Origin: Cordilura impudica
Lineage: Eukaryota > Arthropoda > Insecta > Diptera > Scathophagidae
Assembly: GCA_963682025.1 (NCBI GenBank)
Contig: OY821517.1
Span: 95,539,946 to 95,603,945, forward strand
Length of the DNA: 64,000 bases
Direction: 5' to 3'
Below, piece after piece: positions 32,995 to 43,622 of the stretch. A program made the translations under genes and the position numbers. Under the pieces are notes generated by a model that did no database searches, had not been told where the DNA came from, and worked only from the letters and a program-made list of their open reading frames with translations. Position 1 is the first letter of the stretch. Every line of letters starts with the position of its first letter.

Positions 32995-35900
32995 TTACTT
33001 TTTAATATTACTCTTATGGACTATCTTTCCTGAATTAGTTAAAATTGTCGTATTTCTATTTTCCTTTACTGTTTCTTCTCTATAACGAGGAGACAGTTTT
33101 GATCCTAATCTTTTGTTTATTTTAACATAGATCTTCTCGCCTGATGAATAGTTTTTAATTTTCCCTCTATTCTTATTGTGGTGTTCTAAATCCTGTTCCT
33201 GTTTTTCTTTTATTCTATTACTAATATCTTTTCTCTCGTCTTCCATTTCTTTGGGATCTCTGTACTTTCTACCAAAAAATATTTCCACTGGCTTTCTCCT
33301 AGTAGTAGAGTGAATTGAGGAGTTGTATTCGTAAATTGATTTCATTAGTAAGTCATGAAATGAAGTGTGAAGTTTTTCAGTTTTTAAACATCTCATGATT
33401 TCCGAAAGTGTGGAATGAAACCTCTCAACCTGTCCATTAACAGAACTGCAATATGGGGGCGTAGTATAAATATTTATTCCAAATTGATCTTTAAGCAAAA
33501 ATGTTATGGTAGCAGAATTTAGGGATTTCTCATTATCTATTACTATTGAATTAGGGACACCGAATGCTAAAATTAATGCCTTAAGAGGTTCCTTAATATC
33601 TTCTATTGCCCTAGATTTCAAAATTCTGGCCTGCGCATATTTAGAAAATTTATCAATGGCCGTAAGGACTAGATTTTTCTCAGTCGAGTAAATGTCGACA
33701 TGAATTATTTCTCCTGGGTTATGTGGAATTGGTGTGGTTCCTAAGCTAGGTTTATTCGGATGGCGATCGTATTTCTGTTCCTTGCAAGCTTTACAGGCTT
33801 TCGCTATTTTATCGGTCTTTTCTGCCATTTTAGGAAAATAGTATTTTCGTTTAATTTGTTCCCTATTTTCTCTTCCATTCCTATGTGCCCTTTTATGTTC
33901 CGATATTATTATCTCCTCCTGTTCGCTTTCACTTGTTATATCCCTTACTTGGCTTTGGGTAAATCTCACTTTAAAGTTCTTAAAGTGTTCGGGATAAAAT
34001 TCCTGTATGATTCCCATAATTGGCTCACTTGTGAAAAGTCCATTGATCACACTTGGATTCAAATATTTCCTTAGAACCGAAATTAGAGAGTTTTTCGTAT
34101 AATGGGGTTCTTTTATGATATGCCTGTGATATGTTGGAAAAGGGATTTCGAATTTATAATCTTCCTGGTCATTTATCAGTATGTAAAGTTGATTTTTAAA
34201 AGCGTTTATGGGACATTCTATAGCTGGTATTAAGTTGTGGGAAGAACTTTCAGAACTATGCTGAGTTGCTGTCATGGAATTTATCTGTGGGGGTCTAGAC
34301 AATGCATCGGCGACCATATTGGTTTTGCCTGGTTGGTATTTTAGTTCATAGTTATATTCTTCCAAGATGGATTTCCATCTTTTCATTTTACTATTTGAAT
34401 TTTTGTTGCTAAGAGCAAAAGTGAGTGGTTGATGGTCCGTAAAAATATTTACTTTCCTTGATCCATACAAATAGTTTCTTAATGTGGTGAGTGCCCAAAT
34501 TATCGCTAGCATTTCTTTCTCATTTGTAGCGTAGTTCTCTTCCGCTTTAGTCAATGTTCTTGAGAGAAATGTTATTGGTTTACCGTCTTGTGACAAGACT
34601 GCTCCAATTGCGTACTCTGAAGCATCTGTTGTTAAATCAAAGTCTTTTATAAAGTTCGGGTGTGAAAGAATAATATCTTCTGAGGTCAGTGAATTTTTTA
34701 TTTTTCGGAAGGAGTCTATTGCATCTTGATTTAGACATATGCTTTTATTTTTGGATGCATTCTTTGAGATGCGTCCATCCTCCCCTCTTAAAAGGGATGT
34801 CAGGGGTTTAGCTAGTTTCGCATAGTCCCGTATGAAACGACGGTAATATCCTGACATACCAAGGAAACTTCTCAAATCCTTCAAGGTCCTGGGTGGAGGT
34901 ATATTATCTATTGCCTTTACTTTCGCAGGGTTGGTCCTAATACCATTAACACCTACGATAAATCCTAAAAATTCTATCTGTTGTCTCGCAAATTCACATT
35001 TGTCAAGTTGAACTTTAAAGTTTGCCAACTCTAGTGTTTGGAAAATTTTGCTCAAATTTTGAAAGTGATCATTCTCGTCTTTGCCAAATACTATTATGTC
35101 GTCTATGTAGACATAACATTTTCCCTATATGTTCTCTTAAAACGTCATCTAGAGTACGTTGGAAAATTGAAGGAGAATTCTTTAGTCCAAAAGGAAGTCG
35201 AACAAATTCAAATTTTCCGTTATTAATGGAAAATGCGGTTTTCTCAATATCACATTCTTTAAGGGGAATCTGATGGAAACCGCTTTTTAAATCTATAACA
35301 GAAAAGTACTTATTTTCGCCGAGGTTTGATAAGACTTCATTTATTTCTGGAATGGGATAACGATCGGGCACAGTGACCGAATTCAATTTCCTGTAATCTA
35401 TTACCATTCTATATTTTTTCTCTCCTGATGCATCCATTTTCTTTGGAACGATCCAAACAGGTGCATTGTATGGTGATTTTGATGGTCGAATTATTCCATC
35501 GTTCAAAAGTTCAACTATTTGTTTTTCTATTTCACTCTTTAGTGCCATAGGATAGGGATAAGACTTCGAATAAACTGGTGAATCAGTGGTTGTCCTAATT
35601 TCTCCCCTAACACGAGAAGTGTAGGTTAATTTATGATTTGGTTCCGAAAACAAATTCGGATAGGTGTGAATTGCCTCTTCCAGTTTCATTATCTGGGATT
35701 TGCTCAAGTGGTCAGTTCTAAGCTCAATTTTATTTATCGATTGAGAAATGTGCTGATAAATTTTAATTCTCCTCACATTATCTATTAACATGTACTGTTC
35801 CCTTATATGGATTATTGCATTGAGTTGCTCCAAGCTATCATGACCTAGAATACCATGAAAAGATTTCAACGATGGCAAAATATAAAATTTTATTTCATGA

Positions 35901-36058
35901 TTGGGTAAGTTGAAAAGATTCACTAGCTTGTGGTGTGTAATTTTTATGTTGCCTGATATGGAATTCGCGAAAAAAGGTTTTTCATTTTGAATTGGGTTCG
36001 TTACAAGGGAAGGTTTAATATAATTTTTATTAGAGCCTGTATCAATTAATATTTTCAA
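32995..36058 (-). pseudogene. pol: E unit 1 pol, frameshifted in the RT active site region
   Basis: Protease, reverse transcriptase, RNase H and integrase as in unit 2, but split into two frames (36058-35069 and 35055-32995). A 2-bp deletion near 35119 relative to unit 2 lies directly before the YIDD catalytic box, so no RT can be made. Downstream, RNase H (TTDASEYAIGAVLSQ) and integrase remain open. Confidence 0.9.
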
Positions 36059-36108
36059 TATTTGACCATTCTTCGCTTTACATATAAAGTACGGAAGCGA
36101 AGAATGAG

Positions 36109-37513
36109 CTAACCTAAAAAATGGATGTCTGATAAATCTTCCGCATGTGTATTTTCCCGTTCACCTTCTTGTTGTGAATAATCTTGCATATAATTCCGAA
36201 GACTTTCTTCTTGCATTATCTGCTGGTAATTAATTTCGTGACTATTGGAATTGTCATTTTGGTCGTAAAAACCATTATCAGAAGGGAGTTCCTCATTGAC
36301 TCCTATATGAAAATTTCTCTGTAATTTATTATGTGGCATCGGGGTATGTAGAGATGGAGGCATAGGCCTCTTGCCGTAAAATTGATTCGTTTGACGAGGT
36401 CTATTTTGGTAATTTATATTCCTGGACTGAATAGAATGATCGACGTCCATTGGTTCAGGTCTTTGTGGTTTTGGGGCTGTAGGTCTGGGTGGTATAAAAT
36501 TTTGTTGAAAATATGGGTTGTGTGATTGGAATTGTTGTCGAGGCTGATTGCGCAATTGAAAATTTTGATTAAAAGAAGGCTGTTGATATGACCTTTGATT
36601 ATTCCGGTATTGGAATGTGTCCCATTGCCTTGCGTTACTGGGTTGTTGTAAGGTAAGTTCAGGGTAAAATGGTACCCTATTTAAGTTAATATTTCTTTTC
36701 GGTTGAGGTGATGGCAATTCTCTCCGTGGCCTAATATTATGGTGGTTATAGGCGTATTCCGCCCTATAGTTTTGATTTTCTAACTTCAAGCATAAATGTA
36801 ATGCTTGTGGTAAGTCTGAGGGTTCGCGGATTCCCAACAATTTAGGTAAGTCTCCGTTGAGACCCCTTATAAAAGTGTCAAGGGCCTTATCGCGATAGGT
36901 TTGTGTCAACAATGTAGTTGACTCCCTGCCTATATCCATGCAACCAATGATAGAAGCCTTGTATAGAATTGCCGCCCTGAATTAGTGAAGTCATTTGGTA
37001 CTCTAGTGTACCCAAATCACGTTTGTCACCATAATGAAGTGTCAAACACCTAACAATATTTTTCCAATTTAATGGAGTGTTATACGATTCCAGGGCCGCA
37101 TCTGCATTACCTACGATTTTGTTGCGGATAACGCTCAATATTCCGAAATATTTTGCAGTGCCCCTAGTATTGTCGTAAATTTCTAGGACCCTTTCTACAC
37201 TCTTCCTCCAAGAATTGAATTCTGCAGGATTGCCTGAGAACTCTCTCAAACATCGAACAATATCAGGTATTTTATCTAATTCACTTAGGTCATTTCTATG
37301 TCTTTCTTCTATAACTATATCCGATCCGTTAGGTAAGTCGTTATTTGAATCATTTAATAATTGAATTGTTGCTCTAACTTGTTCCGCAACCAAAGTGGCG
37401 ATTTCTTGCTGTAGTGCAGCATTAATTTGAGGATGATTTTGTGGATTGGGTTGTCGAGGGATTTGTTCGGGATTAAGAACGGCTGGTCTTATTAGGTTAG
37501 ATGGATTTGCCAT
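36109..37513 (-). pseudogene. gag: E unit 1 gag, with 38-bp deletion
   Basis: Same product as unit 2 gag but split by a 38-bp deletion at 36947/36948, which shifts the frame after about 190 residues. The 3' half (from 36939) is open and retains the Gln/Asn/Arg-rich tail and the T TTT TTA heptamer (36121-36115) before the stop. Confidence 0.9.
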
Positions 37514-38568
37514 GGTTAGGATTATAGGATTTAAGTTGGTTAGTAAAAAAAAGAAATTCCTTTAACACCCTTTACGAATATAAGTTTTTCTATTTTTAAA
37601 ATTAGCTTCGCAATATTGTTGATAATTTTAAGACAACACTTTTCTGTAACTATTTGCATTTAATATTTCTTAATTCGTTTCTAATATTTTACTTTTTCTT
37701 GTAACTTAATTTTTTTGAATTATTATTTCTTTGAATAATTTCTTTGAATGATTTTTTTTTTTTTTTTTTTCAAACTGAACAAAATTTATTAATCACTTTT
37801 TCACTTCTGTTTAAAAATTCTCATTGCTTTTTATTTTGAAATCTATGTAAAAATATTCTTAAATAACTAAACAAAATTTACTAATCACTTTTTCACTTAT
37901 TAAAGCTTTTGTTTAAAAATTCTCATTGCTTCTTATTTTGAAATCTTATAATAACACTTTTCTGTAACTATTTGCATTTAATATTTCTTAATTCGTTTCT
38001 AATATTTTACTTTTTCTTGTAACTTAATTTTTTGAATTATTATTTCTTTGAATAATTTCTTTGAATGATTTTTTTTTTTTCAAACTGAACAAAATTTATT
38101 AATCACTTTTTCACTTATTAAAGCTTTTGTTTAAAAATTCTCATTGCTTCTTATTTTGAAATTTATGTAAAAATATTCTTAAATAACTTAACAAAATTTA
38201 CTAATCACTTTTTCACTTATTAAAGCTTTTGTTTAAAAATTCTCATTGCTTCTTATTTTGAAATTTATGTAAAAATATTCTTAAATAACTTACATTAATA
38301 AGATGGTACCCCACATCTTTTGCTACCGATAGTTTCAGATGGTTCACTTTTGTCCTCTTGTTGACTACTAGTGGTCCTCCACTATACCGCTCGTAGCAAT
38401 CGCTGTTTTGATGAATCCAACGACGATATGTCCAGCCTTGATGAGCTACTTAAGGTCGGCTGAAGTGGCTTTGTAATGTTTGTATTTCCAATGGTGAGCT
38501 TCTTGAGGTCGTATTTGGAACACACAATTTACTAGCTACAGGTATCCTTTTCTTTTTGCCCGGGCGCC
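37514..38568 (-). repeat. E unit 1 leader with ~100-bp tandem repeats
   Basis: Untranslated leader between PBS and gag. From about 37600 to 38300 it contains several imperfect copies of a ~100-bp AT-rich unit (marker strings TCACTTTTTCACTTATTAAA and AAAAATTCTCATTGCTTCTT). A possible splice donor GTAAGT lies at about 38291 on the minus strand. 38305-38560 is unique sequence. Confidence 0.8.
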
Positions 38569-38569
38569 A
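38551..38569 (-). promoter_or_regulatory. Primer binding site of E unit 1 (tRNA-Lys type)
   Basis: Minus strand reads TGGCGCCCGGGC immediately after the 5' LTR, with the T shared with the LTR end. TGGCGCCCG complements the 3' end of tRNA-Lys (…CGGGCGCCA). The match breaks after about ten bases. Confidence 0.8.
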
Positions 38570-38926
38570 GTTATAAAAACTCTTTAATTTTTCATAATAA
38601 AAAATAAAACCAAGACTTTTTTTTTATAACTAATTTAATTTATTTTAATTTAATTTATTTTACAGAACTGTTCTTGTTCTGTTCTCTTTTTAAGTCAGAA
38701 TTGAATTGAATGAATATTTTTACAAACAGGTTTTTTTATTTCTAAAATTAAGCAAGAGTCATCAAAAAGTTTTATTATTCTTTTAACTTCATTCTACTTA
38801 CTGCAGACATAGTGTCAGCAGAAAATATAAAAATTGAAACACAATATTTATTGTGACAACGGTAGCGTACCGGACGTTGCAAAAAAATAAATAAAAAAAA
38901 TGTTGACAACTTTTGTGTCGTTAACT
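38569..38926 (-). repeat. Family E LTR, middle, shared by units 1 and 2
   Basis: 358 bp, apparently identical to the outer LTRs. It is the 5' LTR of unit 1 and the 3' LTR of unit 2, with no target duplication around it. Confidence 0.95.
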
Positions 38927-38962
38927 CTTCCCCCTTTAATTCGAGTGTCCTCAATCGTTTCT

Positions 38963-40493
38963 TTAAAAGAGTGGAATTTTATGTAACCTTGGAGGTTTCT
39001 CTGGAGCGATGAAAGTGATATTCGTGGTTTGTGGTAAGTTATCCATTTCAAATGGTTTGTCCACTTTAGGTACCTGAGGTTCCCATACTGTAATCTTCTC
39101 CACCGTTTTGGTAAAGATTTTAAGAAACACAATTGCAATAATAATAACCAAAAACATTCCAGAGATTGTCCATTCTCCGATTATAAGACGTTTTTTCACA
39201 GTTGTGATAACGTCCGTATTATTGATTTGGAATTCGTTAAGTGACTCGAGAGATAAAAGATTAATTCGACTTTTTTCAAAGGGAGTAGGTTGCAGTACAG
39301 CTGTCATGGTTTGCAAAGGTGAAGCCTGCCAGTTGCTAAAAGTTCTATTCTCAACTTTAATAGTTGTATTATGGAATTTAATTAAAAATGTTCCCGAAAT
39401 ATTATGTTTTTTTTCATTTTCAAAAATTGACCCATTATAGTCATTTAGAAGTATTATTCCCGAGTCTATTTCTTCGGCTAAAGGGATATGATGACTATTG
39501 CTTAAGATACAGGATGAATTCGACTTATTAATTAACTTAGGAATACAATCAGTTTCTGTTATATTAATTATATCTTTTTCATTACAAATGGTTACATTAT
39601 TATAATCTTTACATTTTTCTTTTATAGCAAACATTTCCTTTTTGTTAAATAGAATTTCTTTAAAATCTAAATGTATTACTTTATTTTCTCTTTTTACTGG
39701 CCTTATAACCATGTTTTTATAATTTTCATTTTTTGTTAATGGGATTTTGATCAAATAAAATATTTCCTTTTTATTATTATTTATTATTGATATTTGTGAA
39801 AATTCTAATGCCTCTTCTGGGCTTGAAAAATTAATATTTTCTTCTACCAGTGTTTCTATGGCAATTTTAATTTCCTTTTTACTTAATAGAAGTGGGTTTA
39901 CAATATTTATTCTTGCCCATAAAATGGCGCGTTCAATATTTACTAATTCTTCTTTAACTAATCTTATTCTATTTTGCAAATTAATTACAATTTCTTTTTC
40001 AAGATAAAAATCCCTTTTTATTTGATTTGCCATTGTTTTAAAAATTTCGGTTAAATTGTTTAATCTTTTATTGAATGCTTCATTAATGAAGACTTGCTTA
40101 TTATTATTGTTATTCAAGTCAACAAAATTACTAGCTAATATTTGGAAGTCGTCATGATCAGGACTTCCCGCTATGTACTTCCATACGGTGCCAATAGCAT
40201 TTATGGATCTCTTCTGGCGGTCATTATTAGTAGGTGTAAGGTCTTCTAGGATGTTAGCTGTTTGTGTCAACTCATGGATAAGGAGTGGATATTTGTTGTG
40301 GGTTTTTGGGATGTTGCGGTCAATGAATGTTTGAACACTGTCTATGAATTCCTCATACTCTTTAATCCTTATCACGTGAATTATTGTGAACGTTCCCTGT
40401 TGTATTTTCGCTATTCCCTTATCGATAGTGATTATGTGGGAGGACGAATAGTCAACTATCTCGATTTCTGCCTGAACACAGATTACCTGGATG
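38963..40493 (-). CDS. env: E unit 2 env, open
   Basis: Counterpart of the unit 1 env; 470 codons from a GTG at 40375, with the open frame reaching the acceptor TTTTTTTACAG (exon start about 40493) just past the pol stop. It shows the RQKR cleavage site, the conserved hydrophobic segment behind it, several N-linked glycosylation sequons and the C-terminal membrane anchor. Two residue changes from unit 1 are visible (an Ile for Met and a Phe for Leu). Translation probably needs a spliced leader exon, since no early ATG is present. Confidence 0.86.
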
Positions 40494-40506
40494 CTGTAAA
40501 AAAATT

Positions 40507-43500
40507 TTACTTTTTAATATTACTCTTATGGACTATCTTTCCTGAATTAGTTAAAATTGTCGTATTTCTATTTTCCTTTACTGTTTCTTCTCTATAACGA
40601 GGAGACAGTTTTGATCCTAATCTTTTGTTTATTTTAACATAGATCTTCTCGCCTGATGAATAGTTTTTAATTTTCCCTCTATTCTTATTATGGTGTTCTA
40701 AATCCTGTTCCTGTTTTTCTTTTATTCTATTACTAATATCTTTTCTCTCGTCTTCCATTTCTTTGGGATCTCTGTACTTTCTACCAAAAAATATTTCCAC
40801 TGGCTTTCTCCTAGTAGTAGAGTGAATTGAGGAGTTGTATTCGTAAATTGATTTCATTAGTAAGTCATGAAATGAAGTGTGAAGTTTTTCAGTTTTTAAA
40901 CATCTCATGATTTCCGAAAGTGTGGAATGAAACCTCTCAACCTGTCCATTAACAGAACTGCAATATGGGGGCGTAGTATAAATATTTATTCCAAATTGAT
41001 CTTTAAGCAAAAATGTTATGGTAGCAGAATTTAGGGATTTCTCATTATCTATTACTATTGAATTAGGGACACCGAATGCTAAAATTAATTCCTTAAGAGG
41101 TTCCTTTATATCTTCTATTGCCCTAGATTTCAAAATTCTGGCCTGCGCATATTTAGAAAATTTATCAATGGCCGTAAGGACTAGATTTTTCTCAGTCGAG
41201 TAAATGTCGACATGAATTATTTCTCCTGGGTTATGTGGAATTGGTGTGGTTCCTAAGCTAGGTTTATTCGGATGGCGATCGTATTTCTGTTCCTTGCAAG
41301 CTTTACAGGCTTTCGCTATTTTATCGGTCTTTTCTGCCATTTTAGGAAAATAGTATTTTCGTTTAATTTGTTCCCTATTTTCTCTTCCATTCCTATGTGC
41401 CCTTTTATGTTCCGATATTATTATCTCCTCCTGTTCGCTTTCACTTGTTATATCCCTTACTTGGCTTTGGGTAAATCTCACTTTAAAGTTCTTAAAGTGT
41501 TCGGGATAAAATTCCTGTATGATTCCCATAATTGGCTCACTTGTGAAAAGTCCATTGATCACACTTGGATTCAAATATTTCCTTAGAACCGAAATTAGAG
41601 AGTTTTTCGTATAATGGGGTTGTTTTATGATATGCCTGTGATATGTTGGAAAAGGGATTTCGAATTTATAATCTTCCTGGTCATTTATCAGTATGTAAAG
41701 TTGATTTTTAAAAGCGTTTATGGGACATTCTATAGCTGGTATTAAGTTGTGGGAAGAACTTTCAGAACTATGCTGAGTTGCTGTCATGGAATTTATCTGT
41801 GGGGGTCTAGACAATGCATCGGCGACCATATTGGTTTTGCCTGGTTGGTATTTAAGTTCATAGTTATATTCTTCCAAGATGGATTTCCATCTTTTCATTT
41901 TACTATTTGAATTTTTGTTGCTAAGAGCAAAAGTGAGTGGTTGATGGTCCGTAAAAATATTTACTTTCCTTGATCCATACAAATAGTTTCTTAATGTGGT
42001 GAGTGCCCAAATTATCGCTAGCATTTCTTTCTCATTTGTAGCGTAGTTCTCTTCCGCTTTAGTCAATGTTCTTGAGAGAAATGTTATTGGTTTACCGTCT
42101 TGTGACAAGACTGCTCCAATTGCGTACTCTGAAGCATCTGTTGTTAAATCAAAGTCTTTTATAAAGTTCGGGTGTGAAAGAATAATATCTTCTGAGGTCA
42201 GTGAATTTTTTATTTTTCGGAAGGAGTCTATTGCATCTTGATTTAGACATATGCTTTTATTTTTGGATGCATTCTTTGAGATGCGTCCATCCTCCCCTCT
42301 TAAAAGGGATGTCAGGGGTTTAGCTAGTTTCGCATAGTCCCGTATGAAACGACGGTAATATCCTGACATACCAAGGAAACTTCTCAAATCCTTCAAGGTC
42401 CTGGGTGGAGGTATATTATCTATTGCCTTTACTTTCGCAGGGTTGGTCCTAATACCATTAACACCTACGATAAATCCTAAAAATTCTATCTGTTGTCTCG
42501 CAAATTCACATTTGTCAAGTTGAACTTTAAAGTTTGCCAACTCTAGTGTTTGGAAAATTTTGCTCAAATTTTGAAAGTGATCATTCTCGTCTTTGCCAAA
42601 TACTATTATGTCGTCTATGTAGACATAACATATTTTCCCTATATGTTCTCTTAAAACGTCATCTAGAGTACGTTGGAAAATTGAAGGAGAATTCTTTAGT
42701 CCAAAAGGAAGTCGAACAAATTCAAATTTTCCGTTATTAATGGAAAATGCGGTTTTCTCAATATCACATTCTTTAAGGGGAATCTGATGGAAACCGCTTT
42801 TTAAATCTATAACAGAAAAGTACTTATTTTCGCCGAGGTTTGATAAGACTTCATTTATTTCTGGAATGGGATAACGATCGGGCACAGTGACCGAATTCAA
42901 TTTCCTGTAATCTATTACCATTCTATATTTTTTCTCTCCTGATGCATCCATTTTCTTTGGAACGATCCAAACAGGTGCATTGTATGGTGATTTTGATGGT
43001 CGAATTATTCCATCGTTCAAAAGTTCAACTATTTGTTTTTCTATTTCACTCTTTAGTGCCATAGGATAGGGATAAGACTTCGAATAAACTGGTGAATCAG
43101 TGGTTGTCCTAATTTCTCCCCTAACACGAGAAGTGTAGGTTAATTTATGATTTGGTTCCGAAAACAAATTCGGATAGGTGTGAATTGCCTCTTCCAGTTT
43201 CATTATCTGGGATTTGCTCAAGTGGTCAGTTCTAAGCTCAATTTTATTTATCGATTGAGAAATGTGCTGATAAATTTTAATTCTCCTCACATTATCTATT
43301 AACATGTACTGTTCCCTTATATGGATTATTGCATTGAGTTGCTCCAAGCTATCATGACCTAGAATGCCATGAAAAGATTTCAACGATGGCAAAATATAAA
43401 ATTTTATTTCATGATTGGGTAAGTTGAAAAGATTCACTAGCTTGTGGTGTGTAATTTTTATGTTGCCTGATATGGAATTCGCGAAAAAAGGTTTTTCATT

Positions 43501-43572
43501 TTGAATTGGGTTCGTTACAAGGGAAGGTTTAATATAATTTTTATTAGAGCCTGTATCAATTAATATTTTCAA
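40507..43572 (-). CDS. pol: E unit 2 Pol (PR-RT-RNase H-IN), 1021 aa, intact
   Basis: Retroelement polyprotein for DNA synthesis and integration. Positions from the first ATG: protease DTGS at 6-9; RT with D256 in SVIDLKSG and YIDD at 318-321; RNase H around D479 in TTDASEY; integrase zinc module H722, H726, C756, C759; catalytic D789, D842 and E879. The frame lies -1 relative to gag and opens upstream of this ATG, so it is almost surely made as Gag-Pol by -1 frameshifting at T TTT TTA (43635-43629). Lack of any stop or missing catalytic residue suggests recent insertion. Confidence 0.95.
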   Translation of the reverse strand: MKILIDTGSNKNYIKPSLVTNPIQNEKPFFANSISGNIKITHHKLVNLFNLPNHEIKFYILPSLKSFHGILGHDSLEQLNAIIHIREQYMLIDNVRRIKIYQHISQSINKIELRTDHLSKSQIMKLEEAIHTYPNLFSEPNHKLTYTSRVRGEIRTTTDSPVYSKSYPYPMALKSEIEKQIVELLNDGIIRPSKSPYNAPVWIVPKKMDASGEKKYRMVIDYRKLNSVTVPDRYPIPEINEVLSNLGENKYFSVIDLKSGFHQIPLKECDIEKTAFSINNGKFEFVRLPFGLKNSPSIFQRTLDDVLREHIGKICYVYIDDIIVFGKDENDHFQNLSKIFQTLELANFKVQLDKCEFARQQIEFLGFIVGVNGIRTNPAKVKAIDNIPPPRTLKDLRSFLGMSGYYRRFIRDYAKLAKPLTSLLRGEDGRISKNASKNKSICLNQDAIDSFRKIKNSLTSEDIILSHPNFIKDFDLTTDASEYAIGAVLSQDGKPITFLSRTLTKAEENYATNEKEMLAIIWALTTLRNYLYGSRKVNIFTDHQPLTFALSNKNSNSKMKRWKSILEEYNYELKYQPGKTNMVADALSRPPQINSMTATQHSSESSSHNLIPAIECPINAFKNQLYILINDQEDYKFEIPFPTYHRHIIKQPHYTKNSLISVLRKYLNPSVINGLFTSEPIMGIIQEFYPEHFKNFKVRFTQSQVRDITSESEQEEIIISEHKRAHRNGRENREQIKRKYYFPKMAEKTDKIAKACKACKEQKYDRHPNKPSLGTTPIPHNPGEIIHVDIYSTEKNLVLTAIDKFSKYAQARILKSRAIEDIKEPLKELILAFGVPNSIVIDNEKSLNSATITFLLKDQFGINIYTTPPYCSSVNGQVERFHSTLSEIMRCLKTEKLHTSFHDLLMKSIYEYNSSIHSTTRRKPVEIFFGRKYRDPKEMEDERKDISNRIKEKQEQDLEHHNKNRGKIKNYSSGEKIYVKINKRLGSKLSPRYREETVKENRNTTILTNSGKIVHKSNIKK

Positions 43573-43622
43573 TATTTGACCATTCTTCGCTTTACATTTA
43601 AAGTACGGAAGCGAAGAATGAG

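Larger units (their letters stand above)
31057..38926 (-). mobile_element. Errantivirus family E, unit 1 (defective)
   Basis: Ty3/gypsy-type LTR retrotransposon with an env gene, transcribed on the minus strand: 5' LTR at 38569-38926, PBS, leader, gag, pol, env, PPT, 3' LTR at 31057-31414. The 5' LTR is shared with unit 2, where it serves as 3' LTR. gag has a 38-bp deletion and pol a 2-bp deletion relative to unit 2; env is open. The PBS is intact. Confidence 0.95.

Noticed and set aside
33506..35273. Open frames of 61-104 codons on the plus strand across E pol (also 41018-42740 and 49383-49679)
   Set aside because: They are antisense shadows of the pol genes, conserved between the units only because the DNA is near-identical.
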